Origin: Spirosoma aureum
GTDB taxonomy: Bacteria > Bacteroidota > Bacteroidia > Cytophagales > Spirosomataceae
DNA: 64,000 nucleotides
Direction: 5' to 3'
Assembly (NCBI RefSeq): GCF_011604685.1
Contig: NZ_CP050063.1
Span: 4,362,501 to 4,426,500 of the forward strand
The first letter of the stretch is position 1, and the number at the start of each line of letters is the position of its first letter. A program made the translations under genes and the position numbers. Of the stretch, positions 56,126-64,000 are shown piece by piece. The notes under the pieces were generated by a model, which ran no database searches, was not told where the DNA came from, and worked only from the letters and a program-made list of their open reading frames with translations.

Positions 56126-56497
56126 ATGGAATCGATTTACATCTGGCTATTGGAAAATACCGGCAACGAGGGAAATTATTACACCATTCTGAATAATCGC
56201 CGGGAAAATCTATCGGAACAGTCGGCCTATCTGGAAATAATGGCCAGGCGATCCGCTGATTTTACCGTCGTTAACCTGCTTGTTTTTAGTGGCGACCTGA
56301 CGGATATTCCCGAAAAAAAACACTATGAACACCCTCTTGAGCAATGCCGGTTTGGCAATGAACAGCAGGTTATCGTCTATCTGGCTACGGGAAAAAAGCC
56401 AGAAATAGCTGCATCTGACGATATAGCTGGCATACAGGTTCTGCTAGTTGAGCCAGCGGGCGAAGCAGGGACAATTACGTTTCCTGCCGATCAATAA
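56126..56497 (+). CDS. Unknown 123-residue protein
   Basis: A soluble, acidic 123-residue protein (MESIYIWLLENTGNEG...). No signal peptide or membrane segment. It contains alternating hydrophobic strands (FTVVNLLVFSG, QVIVYLATG, GIQVLLVEP), suggesting a small alpha/beta fold. The gene has a normal start, codon use like the neighbouring genes, and is followed by a terminator hairpin, so it is likely real. I do not recognise the family. Divergent from the isochorismatase gene. Confidence 0.6.
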   Translation: MESIYIWLLENTGNEGNYYTILNNRRENLSEQSAYLEIMARRSADFTVVNLLVFSGDLTDIPEKKHYEHPLEQCRFGNEQQVIVYLATGKKPEIAASDDIAGIQVLLVEPAGEAGTITFPADQ

Positions 56498-57132
56498 GCC
56501 GGGTCAGGAACACTATAAATGAAAAACGCCAGTCCCAGTAGGGCTGGCGTTTATTGATTATCTACCTTAAAATACATGTTAAACTAAAAGCACAAAGGTA
56601 GGGCTCGGGTTAGTTGACCCTATTAGAGGAGGATTAGAAAAACCTTAGGTATACGTTAGAGAAAAGGCCCAAACAAATCCGGAGTCGGTGTAATTTCAGG
56701 AACAATCCTGTTGTTAAGGCCTAAGCCTGGGCAACTCGAAAAAGCAGCTGTTTTGTGGGGTAAAACCGTATAGAGCCGATTCGCTTTTGCACGACCTGGT
56801 CAGCTTTTTTCTGGCGAATTGACTCCATTCTGAACTTAGTTTACAGTCGATTACGTAAAACTATTCAGCACCTTTAGTGATTATAGAATAATGAATTAAG
56901 GTTTTTATATAAAAAACCCCTGATTGATGGAACAAGTAAGTGGATCGATCTTGCCGTTGTATTGCTGAACTAGACGTAATTCATAGTTTACCAGAGACTT
57001 AATAATTGATCAGCCTGGTTTCAGGCTTGGTTGTCTTTCCTTAACCCATGAAAAAGACTTTACTCAAATGGATTACAGTACTTTTTTTGTAACACCATTC
57101 GTTAATCAGAACTAGACACTTTTGACACGTAA
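56498..57132. other. Intergenic region before the Kai operon, terminator only
   Basis: A 635-base stretch. Apart from the terminator at 56523-56552 no gene or clear promoter was seen. TACTTTTTTTG at 57079-57089 and CACTTTTG at 57117-57124 are imperfect matches to the -7 element of Bacteroidota promoters. The length of the leader region suggests the Kai operon may have substantial upstream regulation. Confidence 0.5.
56523..56552. terminator. Terminator hairpin after the unknown 123-residue gene
   Basis: AAACGCCAG...CTGGCGTTT stem with an additional CCC/GGG pair and a one-base bulge, ending in TTTATTG. Confidence 0.7.
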
Positions 57133-58842
57133 ATGAGCTTAAAATCAGCGAATAACCCCAAAAGAAACTTAAAGTCGTTACCAAAGTGCCCCACTGGAAT
57201 TACCGGTCTGGATGAAATAACCGAAGGTGGAATACCTGAAGGCAGACCAACACTTATTTGCGGAAGCGCTGGCAGTGGTAAGACGTTGTTCTCCATTGAA
57301 TTTATCGTTCGTGGTGCAATGGAGTATAATGAGCCTGGTGTTTTTATGGCTTTTGAAGAAAAAGCGGATGAACTTGCCATAAACGTAGCTTCATTAGGCT
57401 TTGATCTCGATCAACTTCAGAAAGAAAAACTTATTAAGCTCGATCATGTACGCATCGAGCGAAGTGAAATAGAAGAAACCGGCGAGTATGATCTGGATGG
57501 CCTTTTTATCCGATTAGGCTATGCTATTGATAGCATCGGTGCTAAACGCGTAGTACTGGATACCATCGAAAATCTGTTTGCTGGCCTCACCAATCAAGGA
57601 ATTCTGCGGGCCGAATTAAGGCGGCTTTTCGAGTGGTTGAAGGCAAAAAAGGTAACGACGATAATCACCGGCGAAAAAGGAGATGGAACGTTGACCCGAC
57701 ATGGACTGGAAGAGTATGTATCTGACTGCGTAATTTTGCTTGACCATCGGATCAGTAACCAGATTTCAACCCGACTGCTACGCATCGTCAAATACCGAGG
57801 GTCGATGCATGGAACGAACGAATACCCATTTTTGATCAACGAGAAGGGTATTTCGGTGTTACCTGTTACTTCCTTAACCTTAGATCATCCCGTTTCATCG
57901 GAACGGATCTCAACGGGTATTCAGGCACTGGATAAAATGCTGGAAGGGCATGGTTTTTACCGGGGTAGCAGCATTCTGGTTTCGGGCACTGCCGGTACTG
58001 GTAAAACCAGTATTGCTGCTACGTTTGCCAACGAAGCCTGCCGTAGAAATGAACGCTGTATCTATTTTGCCTTTGAAGAATCACCTCAACAAATCGTACG
58101 GAATATGCGGTCGATTGGCCTTAAGCTTCAGCAGTATATCGACAGTGGTCTATTGAAGTTTCAGGCTTCCCGACCCACGCTTAATGGTCTGGAAATGCAC
58201 CTGGTAGCCATTCATAAACAGATAAAAGAGTTTAAGCCATCCGTCGTAATTCTGGACCCCATAACCAATCTGATTGCTGTTGGCTCAGTTAGTGATGTAA
58301 AATCAATGTTAATCCGGTTAATCGATTTTTTACAGTCTGAGCAAATTACTGTTATGTTTACGGCACTCTCGCTGAATAATGTCATAAACGAACAAACAGA
58401 CGAAGGCGTATCTTCACTGGTTGATGCCTGGTTACTCGTTAAGGATATTGAACATAATGGGGAGCGAAACCGGGGATTATATGTCATGAAATCGCGCGGC
58501 ATGAAGCATTCCAATCAGGTTCGGGAGTTTGTCATTACCGATAAAGGGCTTGATCTGGTTAGTGTTTATTTAGGACCGGAAGGCGTACTGACTGGTTCTG
58601 CGCGCGAAGCCTCGCAATTACAGGAAGAAACAGGTATTGTCCTGAGAGAAAATGCCGTCAATAGGAAAGACCGGGAAATTGAACGAAAACGCCTGGTACT
58701 TGAGTCGAAAATAGCTGGCCTGAAGGAAGAGTTTGAATCCGTACAGGACGAGCTAAATAAGACCTATATTGAGGAAGAACTACGGAAGGAGGTTCTGGAA
58801 AAGAATCGGGAACAGATGACCCGTAATCGACACAATGAGTGA
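57133..58842 (+). CDS. KaiC-like double-domain ATPase
   Basis: A 569-residue RecA-type ATPase with two KaiC domains. CI: Walker A GSAGSGKT (44-51), catalytic Glu75-Glu76 in AFEEKAD, Walker B with Asp143. CII: Walker A GTAGTGKT (285-292), Glu315-Glu316 in AFEESPQ, Walker B ILDP (Asp375). At the position of the cyanobacterial phosphosites Ser431-Thr432 the CII domain has Ser427-Ser428 (GVSSLVDAW), followed by the VMKSRGMKHSNQ loop. A long coiled-coil C-terminus (about 490-565) replaces the KaiA-binding tail. This suggests an autokinase/ATPase without KaiA. First gene of a four-gene operon with two KaiB genes and a histidine kinase. Confidence 0.95.
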   Translation: MSLKSANNPKRNLKSLPKCPTGITGLDEITEGGIPEGRPTLICGSAGSGKTLFSIEFIVRGAMEYNEPGVFMAFEEKADELAINVASLGFDLDQLQKEKLIKLDHVRIERSEIEETGEYDLDGLFIRLGYAIDSIGAKRVVLDTIENLFAGLTNQGILRAELRRLFEWLKAKKVTTIITGEKGDGTLTRHGLEEYVSDCVILLDHRISNQISTRLLRIVKYRGSMHGTNEYPFLINEKGISVLPVTSLTLDHPVSSERISTGIQALDKMLEGHGFYRGSSILVSGTAGTGKTSIAATFANEACRRNERCIYFAFEESPQQIVRNMRSIGLKLQQYIDSGLLKFQASRPTLNGLEMHLVAIHKQIKEFKPSVVILDPITNLIAVGSVSDVKSMLIRLIDFLQSEQITVMFTALSLNNVINEQTDEGVSSLVDAWLLVKDIEHNGERNRGLYVMKSRGMKHSNQVREFVITDKGLDLVSVYLGPEGVLTGSAREASQLQEETGIVLRENAVNRKDREIERKRLVLESKIAGLKEEFESVQDELNKTYIEEELRKEVLEKNREQMTRNRHNE

Positions 58843-58868
58843 TCAATAAGTCTGCTAACTGTAGGTGA

Positions 58869-59162
58869 ATGAAAACAAAAGAAGAAATTTGGGAGTTGCG
58901 ACTCTATGTTGCTGGAAATACAGTTAAATCCCAGACTGCTCTGGCCAACCTGAAAAAGTATTGCGAAGAGCATTTAAAGGGTAAATACATTATTGAGGTT
59001 ATCGATTTACTGGTGAAACCTCAATTGGCAGAGGGAGACCAGATTTTAGCTGTGCCCACCTTAGTGAAAAAAGTACCTGAGCCGATTCGCAAGATTATTG
59101 GCGATTTATCGAACGAAGAAAAAGTGTTAGTTGGATTGAACATTCGCCCAGCAATAATATAG
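58869..59162 (+). CDS. KaiB-like protein, canonical copy
   Basis: A 97-residue thioredoxin-like fold-switching protein. It keeps the most conserved KaiB features: LRLYVAGNT (10-18), [23 protein letters not shown] (cis-proline segment) and RKIIGDLS near residue 75. In cyanobacteria KaiB binds the CI ring of KaiC and promotes its dephosphorylation. It starts 26 bases after kaiC and its stop codon abuts the ATG of the next kaiB. Confidence 0.95.
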   Translation: MKTKEEIWELRLYVAGNTVKSQTALANLKKYCEEHLKGKYIIEVIDLLVKPQLAEGDQILAVPTLVKKVPEPIRKIIGDLSNEEKVLVGLNIRPAII

Positions 59163-59486
59163 ATGATTGAGTCATCACCGCTAAACGATAAGGATACTGA
59201 TCCGGATGGCGAAGGCCAGTTATATGTCTTACATTTATTTGTAACTGGAGCATCCCTATATTCAACACGGGCGATTAAGAATATAAGGCACATCTGCGAT
59301 CAATACTTATCGGGTAACTACTCGCTGGAAATAATTGATGTACATCAACAACGGGAAGTGGCCGAAGAGGAACAGCTGATTGCGCTCCCCTTATTAATCA
59401 AACGCTTTCCCTTACCTGAGCGACGATTGATCGGTGACTTGTCAGATACCAGGAAGGTACTTAACGGACTAGGACTTGCTACTTAA
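59163..59486 (+). CDS. KaiB-like protein, divergent second copy
   Basis: A 107-residue KaiB paralogue immediately next to the first one (zero bases between stop and start). It shares the fold pattern (VLHLFVTGAS, EIIDVHQQREVAEEEQLIALPLLIKRFP, RLIGDLS). It has lost several canonical residues: GNT becomes GAS, PQLAEGD becomes REVAEEE, and VPTL becomes LPLL. It also has a longer acidic N-terminus (MIESSPLNDKDTDPDGEGQ). The change suggests a different partner or a regulatory antagonist of the first KaiB; this is inference. Its stop overlaps the kinase start by one base. Confidence 0.92.
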   Translation: MIESSPLNDKDTDPDGEGQLYVLHLFVTGASLYSTRAIKNIRHICDQYLSGNYSLEIIDVHQQREVAEEEQLIALPLLIKRFPLPERRLIGDLSDTRKVLNGLGLAT

Positions 59487-60796
59487 TGAGGATGAACGGG
59501 GCTAAAACATACGAGCAACTGGTAGTCGAAAATGAAAGTCTACGATGGCAACTTGAAGAAGCAACCGAAACACTACAGGCGATTCGTACCGGCCAGATCG
59601 ATGCCCTGGTCGTTCAGGGCGATGATGGTCATGAGCTTTACACGCTGAAAACGGCCGATTATACGTACCGGATTTTTATTGAAACCATGAATGAGGGGGC
59701 AGTAACGCTGAATAAGGAAGGCCTTATTCTCTACTGCAATTCAACATTTGCCTCAATGGTTGACTTGCCTTTATCGAAAGTTATTGGTTTATCCTTCGAT
59801 CGGTTTGCGGCTACCACCAGTAAAGCGGATTTTGATGCCCTGTTTAATGAAGGCTGGGCCGATATTCGGAAAATTGAATTTGCGCTTAGCAGCAGTACTG
59901 GTAAATTAGTACCCTGTCTGCTTTCCGTAACTGCTCTGGAGCTCGATGGAGGTATATGTTTAAGCATGATTCTGACGGATCTGACCGTACAGAAGCAAAC
60001 GCAACAGCTGCTGGAAGTAAATAACCAGCAGCTGGCCAAAACAAATAATGATCTGGAAGTCAGTAATCAGGCGTTGAATCGTTCAAATGACAATTTGCAA
60101 CAGTTTGCCTACATTGCCAGTCACGATTTACAGGAACCGCTGCGAAAAATTCAGTCGTTTGGCGATTTACTGAAAATGCAGTACAGCGAGCATTTGGGCG
60201 AGGGCGTTGAGTATATAGAGCGAATGCAATCCGCAGCGAGCCGTATGTCGACGCTGATCAAAGATCTACTCACCTTCTCGCGAATTTCTACCCGACAGGA
60301 TAGTACCCTTCATGTGCCGTTGACTCAGGTTATTGACGCTGTTCTGAACGATCTGGACATGGCTATCGAAGAGACCGGTGCAGTCGTTGAACTCGACAGC
60401 TTGCCGACCATATTGGGTGACCCGTCGCAACTAAGACAACTCTTTTCGAATTTGATCAGTAATGCGCTTAAATTCCGAAAACCAGACGTTCCAGCATATA
60501 TCAGGGTGAAATCAGCGATTGTTGCTGAAGATAACTTGCCTCACTCAGTTAACCCTACCCACCAGGCGTCTTCTTATCATCGAGTCGATGTAATCGATAA
60601 TGGAATTGGTTTCAAGGAACAGTATCTGGATCGTATTTTTCAGGTATTCCAGCGGTTGCATGGAAAAGATCAGTATCCAGGAACCGGGATTGGTCTCGCC
60701 ATTTGCGAGAAAGTAGCGACCAATCATGGCGGGGCTATAACAGCCAGCAGCGAGCCTGGTCAGGGAGCAACATTCAGCGTGTACTTTCCTGCCTAA
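59486..60796 (+). CDS. PAS-domain sensor histidine kinase
   Basis: A 436-residue soluble histidine kinase. An N-terminal coiled-coil stretch (8-45) precedes a PAS domain (about 60-165), a linker helix (168-205), HisKA with His213 in IASHDLQEPLRK, and HATPase (N box FSNLISNALKF, G1 DVIDNGIGF, G2 GTGIGLAICEK). No membrane segment, so it senses cytoplasmic signals. It overlaps the second kaiB by one base (TAATG), making translational coupling likely. Cyanobacterial clock output uses SasA, a kinase with a KaiB-like sensor domain. Here the KaiB folds are separate proteins and the kinase has a PAS sensor. No response regulator is next to it. Confidence 0.93.
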   Translation: MRMNGAKTYEQLVVENESLRWQLEEATETLQAIRTGQIDALVVQGDDGHELYTLKTADYTYRIFIETMNEGAVTLNKEGLILYCNSTFASMVDLPLSKVIGLSFDRFAATTSKADFDALFNEGWADIRKIEFALSSSTGKLVPCLLSVTALELDGGICLSMILTDLTVQKQTQQLLEVNNQQLAKTNNDLEVSNQALNRSNDNLQQFAYIASHDLQEPLRKIQSFGDLLKMQYSEHLGEGVEYIERMQSAASRMSTLIKDLLTFSRISTRQDSTLHVPLTQVIDAVLNDLDMAIEETGAVVELDSLPTILGDPSQLRQLFSNLISNALKFRKPDVPAYIRVKSAIVAEDNLPHSVNPTHQASSYHRVDVIDNGIGFKEQYLDRIFQVFQRLHGKDQYPGTGIGLAICEKVATNHGGAITASSEPGQGATFSVYFPA

Positions 60797-60911
60797 AATG
60801 AATCCTGTTTCGAATAAAACCTGATCCTCGGACTTAAACTAGTAGACAGTCTCTGAATGACGTTGGCATCTGCGGACAAAATTCATAGATAAAGCTTTAG
60901 TTGAATACAAA

Positions 60912-60947
60912 CAAAGCCGCCGTGTTCAGAGTAACACGGCGGCTTTG
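60912..60947. terminator. Terminator between the kinase and acyl carrier protein genes
   Basis: A 15-bp perfect stem, CAAAGCCGCCGTGTT (60912-60926) with its complement at 60933-60947, and a 6-base loop. Converging genes on both sides. Confidence 0.8.
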
Positions 60948-61011
60948 CTGTCTATCGGTTGCCTGTATGGCTCGTTTCTGAGGAAAGGCAAAACTTGTTT
61001 AGCTGAATAAT

Positions 61012-61257
61012 TTAGTCAAATGTCACCTCATGACTAAGGTAGTTTTTTAATTGACCAACCGTTTGCAGTTTCCACCAATCCTCATCTGGAATGCGAATAC
61101 TAAAGCTATTTTCAACCTGAATAAGCAGGTCGGTAACGTCAAGTGAATCAAGGCCCAGATCCCGGATGAAGTTAGCCTGATCGGTGAGCGCCGTTAAATT
61201 GACACCCATATTAACGAGTATGTCCTGCAAACGACTGTTTATCAGTGCAAGTGTCAT
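61012..61257 (-). CDS. Acyl carrier protein
   Basis: An 81-residue ACP with the phosphopantetheine attachment motif LGLDSLDVTDL (Ser38). Four-helix length and acidic pattern are normal. It differs from the primary fatty-acid ACP (typically DLGADSLD) and sits without fatty-acid genes, so it may be a dedicated carrier for a secondary pathway. A hairpin separates it from the upstream RND gene, suggesting its own promoter. Confidence 0.93.
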   Translation of the reverse strand: MTLALINSRLQDILVNMGVNLTALTDQANFIRDLGLDSLDVTDLLIQVENSFSIRIPDEDWWKLQTVGQLKNYLSHEVTFD

Positions 61258-61308
61258 GGTTTAAATTGGTTGAGTTAGTTAATGAAAAGAATGGATAAAC
61301 CTGATTCG

Positions 61309-61346
61309 GGAGCCCTGGAGTGATGTTAGTCATGCTCCAGGGCTCC
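61309..61346. terminator. Hairpin after the RND permease gene
   Basis: 12-bp perfect stem, GGAGCCCTGGAG (61309-61320) with CTCCAGGGCTCC (61335-61346). Ten bases beyond the RND stop codon on the minus strand; no T-run on that side. Confidence 0.65.
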
Positions 61347-61356
61347 TCAAATTGGG

Positions 61357-63999
61357 TTAGGAAACAGCCGCTTCGGCTTCAGTCAATGCTTCGGTTTCGT
61401 TCGATTTCCGGAATCGGTTTTTGAACCATTCCTGAAGTCGGTCAACGAGGTAATACATCATGGGAACCAGATAGATCGTCAGTACCATCGAGCTGCTCAG
61501 ACCGCCAATTAGTACCCAGGCCAGCGAGTTTTTCCATTCGGCACCTGCGCCACTTGCCGTGGCAATTGGAATCATCCCGATGACCATGGCAATCGTCGTC
61601 ATCAGAATGGGGCGCAAACGTTCTTCGCCAGCGTGTAAAATGGCGTCTTTATAATACGTTCCATTGGCTTTCTGCTGGTTGGCAAAGTCAACGATCAGAA
61701 TAGCGTTTTTAACAACCAGACCAATCAGCATCAGCATACCCAGCATGGCGAAAATACCAATGTTCGAAGAGCTGAGGGCCAAAGCCAGCAACGCGCCAAT
61801 CACCGCAACCGGAACGGAGAACAATACGACAAACGGATAAACGAAACTGTCGTAGAGGAGCACCATGATGAAATATACGAGCATCAGACCCGCCAGCATG
61901 GCAATACCCAGTGACCCGAATCCTTCACTCTGGTTTTTGGCATCACCACCCCAGCTAACGGTAACCGCAGCGGGCAATGGATTTTTGGCCAGATCGGCCT
62001 GAATCACGCCGGTTAGCGTACCCGAACCAGTACCGAGCGTATTGGCCGTAACAGTTACCGATGAACGACGGTTTTTCCGTTCCAGTAGTGAAGGGCCATT
62101 GCTGAGTGTTACGTTCGCGAACTCTGCTAACCGTACTGATCGATTGGCCGATGGGCTGAAGAAGTTGATGTTTTTTACATCGTCCGGGTTTTTCCGGTCG
62201 AAAGCGTCAAGCATCACGCGAATGTCATAATCCTCACCACCATCGCGGAATTTGGAGTCATCGTTACCCGCAAACGCATTCTGGAGTGTACCACCCACCG
62301 TCTGAATATTTAGGCCTAGTTTGGCCATTTTTTCGCGGTCGATTTCGACCCGTACCTCCGGATTTCCTGATTCAACCGATACGTTAACATCGTTTGCACC
62401 GGGTGTTTTCCGAATGCGGTTCGCCAGTTCTTCGGCTGCGGCTAAATTCTGGTTAGCGTCGTCGCCACTCAGGAAAATCTCGATAGGAGATGTTCCTGAG
62501 TTCACAATACCCACCACCGATGAGCTGAATTCAATGGCCGGAAAGCGTTCTTCCAGTTCTTTGCGGAGATCGATCATGTATTGCTCGGTTAGCTTATGAC
62601 CCGGCCGTTCAGCCGCATCGGCTAGTTGTACCGTCAATTCGGTTCGGTTCGTAGCACCCTGACCCGTGCTATTGATACCCGTACTGGCTCCGCCCACGTT
62701 GGCAAAGATGGTTTGAACTTCAGGTTTCTTTTGCAGGTAATTTTCGATACGTCTGGATGTGAGGTTGTTTTCCTGAAGTGAAGCGCTCTTGTCGAGCTTC
62801 ATCGTCAGCAGAAATTTACCCTGATCGCCCTGAGCGACGAATTCGGAACCGATAATGCCCAGACTCATGACCCAACCCGTGAAGACAAAAATAGCGATCA
62901 AAATTCCGGTAAAGGCTAGTTTATGTTTCAAAACCCAGCCCAGGCTTTGATGATAGCCATTCGTTAACGCAGTCAGCCCTTTTTCAAACCAGAGCAGGAA
63001 GGCCTGGAACGGATTCTTTGGATTCAGGTGCTCCAGCTTCGCCAGCATCGATGTGAGCCAGGGCGTCAATGTAAAACTGACCAGCAAACTAACCATCGTC
63101 GCAAAAGCAACTGTCAGCGAAAACTGCCGCAACAGATCGGCAATGACCGAACTCACGAACGTAATCGGGACAAACACGACCACAATAACCAGGGTGATGG
63201 CTACCGCTGCAAAACCAATTTCGCTCACACCATCGAGCGTAGCCCGCCAGCGATCTTTACCCATTTCGAGGTGTCGCTGGATGTTTTCGAGGACCACAAT
63301 CGAGTCATCGACCAGAATACCAATTACAAGCGACAAGGCAAGCAGGGTCATCAGGTTGAGCGAATAACCCATAACGAACATGAACAGGAAAGCCGAGATC
63401 AGCGAAGCCGGTACGGAAATCATGACGATGAAGGCATTCCGGAAACTATGCAGGAAAAGCAGCATCACAATAGCTACCAGCCCAACGGCCAGAATCAGGT
63501 CGTGCGTAACGGCCTCTACGGATGCCAGCGTAAAGACACTGCTATCGTAGGCAATCGCAAACGTAACCTTGTCCTTAACGTTTTCTTTCTCAATCGTCTT
63601 TAGTTTTTCCTCGACTAACTTACTGATTTCAACAGCATTGGCGTCGGATTGCTTTTTGATGAATAGGCCAATACCGTTCTGTCCATTGTACCGGCTGATG
63701 CTGGTTGCTTCTGTCAAACCATCGGTTACGGTGGCCACATCGCCAACGCGTATAGGGCTACCGTTTGGCGGAGTGGCTATGACTAACTTCCGAATGTCGT
63801 CTAGTGAAGAGAACTTACCCGCCAGGCGCAGCGTCATGTTCTCTTTTATACTTTTTACCTTCCCGGTTGGGAAATCCAGGTTTGCCTGATTGATGGCCTG
63901 GGTTACCTGAAGCAGTGATAAACCGTAATAATTGAGTTTATCGTCGTTGACATTGATACGGATTTCACGTTTGTCGCCCCCAACCATTGTGATGTCGGC
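61357..63999 (-). CDS. RND-family efflux permease (AcrB/HAE1 type), C-terminal part, 5' end outside window
   Basis: The frame is open through the window edge (ADIT precedes the internal ATG at 63987), so about 880 residues of a roughly 1,050-residue RND pump are present. It begins within the porter domain (GGDKREIRINVN) and continues through the TM2-TM6 block (VTHDLILAVGLVAIVMLLFL, GILVDDSIVVLENIQRH with the proton-relay Asp pair). The second porter domain and TM7-TM12 (LMLIGLVVKNAILIVDFAN) follow. These belong to the HAE1 tripartite efflux class that exports drugs, detergents or lipids with a membrane-fusion protein, probably encoded upstream outside the window. Confidence 0.95.
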   Translation of the reverse strand, partial: ADITMVGGDKREIRINVNDDKLNYYGLSLLQVTQAINQANLDFPTGKVKSIKENMTLRLAGKFSSLDDIRKLVIATPPNGSPIRVGDVATVTDGLTEATSISRYNGQNGIGLFIKKQSDANAVEISKLVEEKLKTIEKENVKDKVTFAIAYDSSVFTLASVEAVTHDLILAVGLVAIVMLLFLHSFRNAFIVMISVPASLISAFLFMFVMGYSLNLMTLLALSLVIGILVDDSIVVLENIQRHLEMGKDRWRATLDGVSEIGFAAVAITLVIVVVFVPITFVSSVIADLLRQFSLTVAFATMVSLLVSFTLTPWLTSMLAKLEHLNPKNPFQAFLLWFEKGLTALTNGYHQSLGWVLKHKLAFTGILIAIFVFTGWVMSLGIIGSEFVAQGDQGKFLLTMKLDKSASLQENNLTSRRIENYLQKKPEVQTIFANVGGASTGINSTGQGATNRTELTVQLADAAERPGHKLTEQYMIDLRKELEERFPAIEFSSSVVGIVNSGTSPIEIFLSGDDANQNLAAAEELANRIRKTPGANDVNVSVESGNPEVRVEIDREKMAKLGLNIQTVGGTLQNAFAGNDDSKFRDGGEDYDIRVMLDAFDRKNPDDVKNINFFSPSANRSVRLAEFANVTLSNGPSLLERKNRRSSVTVTANTLGTGSGTLTGVIQADLAKNPLPAAVTVSWGGDAKNQSEGFGSLGIAMLAGLMLVYFIMVLLYDSFVYPFVVLFSVPVAVIGALLALALSSSNIGIFAMLGMLMLIGLVVKNAILIVDFANQQKANGTYYKDAILHAGEERLRPILMTTIAMVIGMIPIATASGAGAEWKNSLAWVLIGGLSSSMVLTIYLVPMMYYLVDRLQEWFKNRFRKSNETEALTEAEAAVS

Positions 64000-64000
64000 C

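Noticed and set aside
63028-63603. 191-codon ORF on the plus strand inside the RND gene
   Set aside because: It is antisense to a highly conserved transporter; the residue content (Gln, Asn, Arg, His runs) is the usual shadow of hydrophobic codons.

Overview
The window looks like a chromosome segment of a Bacteroidota bacterium, most probably a Spirosoma-like member of the Cytophagales. The reasons are a SusC/SusD pair preceded by an ECF sigma factor and a FecR-type anti-sigma factor, a T9SS-type C-terminal sorting tail, many secreted glycoside hydrolases, matches to the Bacteroidota -7 element (TAnnTTTG), and mid-range GC with few strong Shine-Dalgarno sequences. No tRNA, rRNA, insertion sequence, CRISPR array or replication origin was recognised.

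Layout. 1-2.6 kb: the 3' end of a LacI-type regulator, then an AT-rich island holding a decayed secreted-protein gene (5' end missing, in-frame stop) and a small secreted protein. 2.6-5.5 kb: threonine catabolism (kbl and an SDR-type threonine dehydrogenase) with a divergent Lrp/AsnC regulator. 5.5-7.2 kb: a TRIC-type channel and a complete LacI regulator. 7.3-50.2 kb: a very large polysaccharide-utilisation region. It starts with an operator-rich intergenic region, an ECF sigma factor, FecR, SusC and SusD, and a 1,423-residue multidomain alginate-lyase-like protein. It continues with an esterase-like hydrolase, an Hsp70/YegD-like chaperone, GH43, GH97, GH88, a DUF1593 hydrolase, a DUF5703 protein and GH95. 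A three-gene module of the Planctomycetes type follows (PSD1 cytochrome/DUF1549/DUF1553, DUF1501, NHL propeller), then an AraC regulator, GH127, a heparinase II/III-like lyase, a GDSL esterase, a second GH97 and a CE15 glucuronoyl esterase.

50.2-64 kb is mostly housekeeping or stress genes. A WYL regulator is divergent from an RtcB RNA ligase. Then come an alpha/beta hydrolase, a YihY/BrkB membrane protein, an isochorismatase-like hydrolase and an unknown 123-residue protein. An operon of KaiC, two KaiB paralogues and a PAS-histidine kinase follows, then an acyl carrier protein and the 3' part of an RND efflux permease.

How they work together. The enzyme set (CE15 esterase, lyase-like proteins, an unsaturated-glucuronyl hydrolase, arabinose- and fucose-type exo-enzymes) points to a branched plant- or gum-type glycan carrying uronic acid and arabinose. 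The substrate itself is inferred. The most unusual locus is the compact Kai operon at 57.1-60.8 kb. Its KaiC keeps two complete ATPase domains and a Ser-Ser pair at the clock phosphosite position, and it is followed by one canonical KaiB, one divergent KaiB and a kinase with no spacing between the last three genes.
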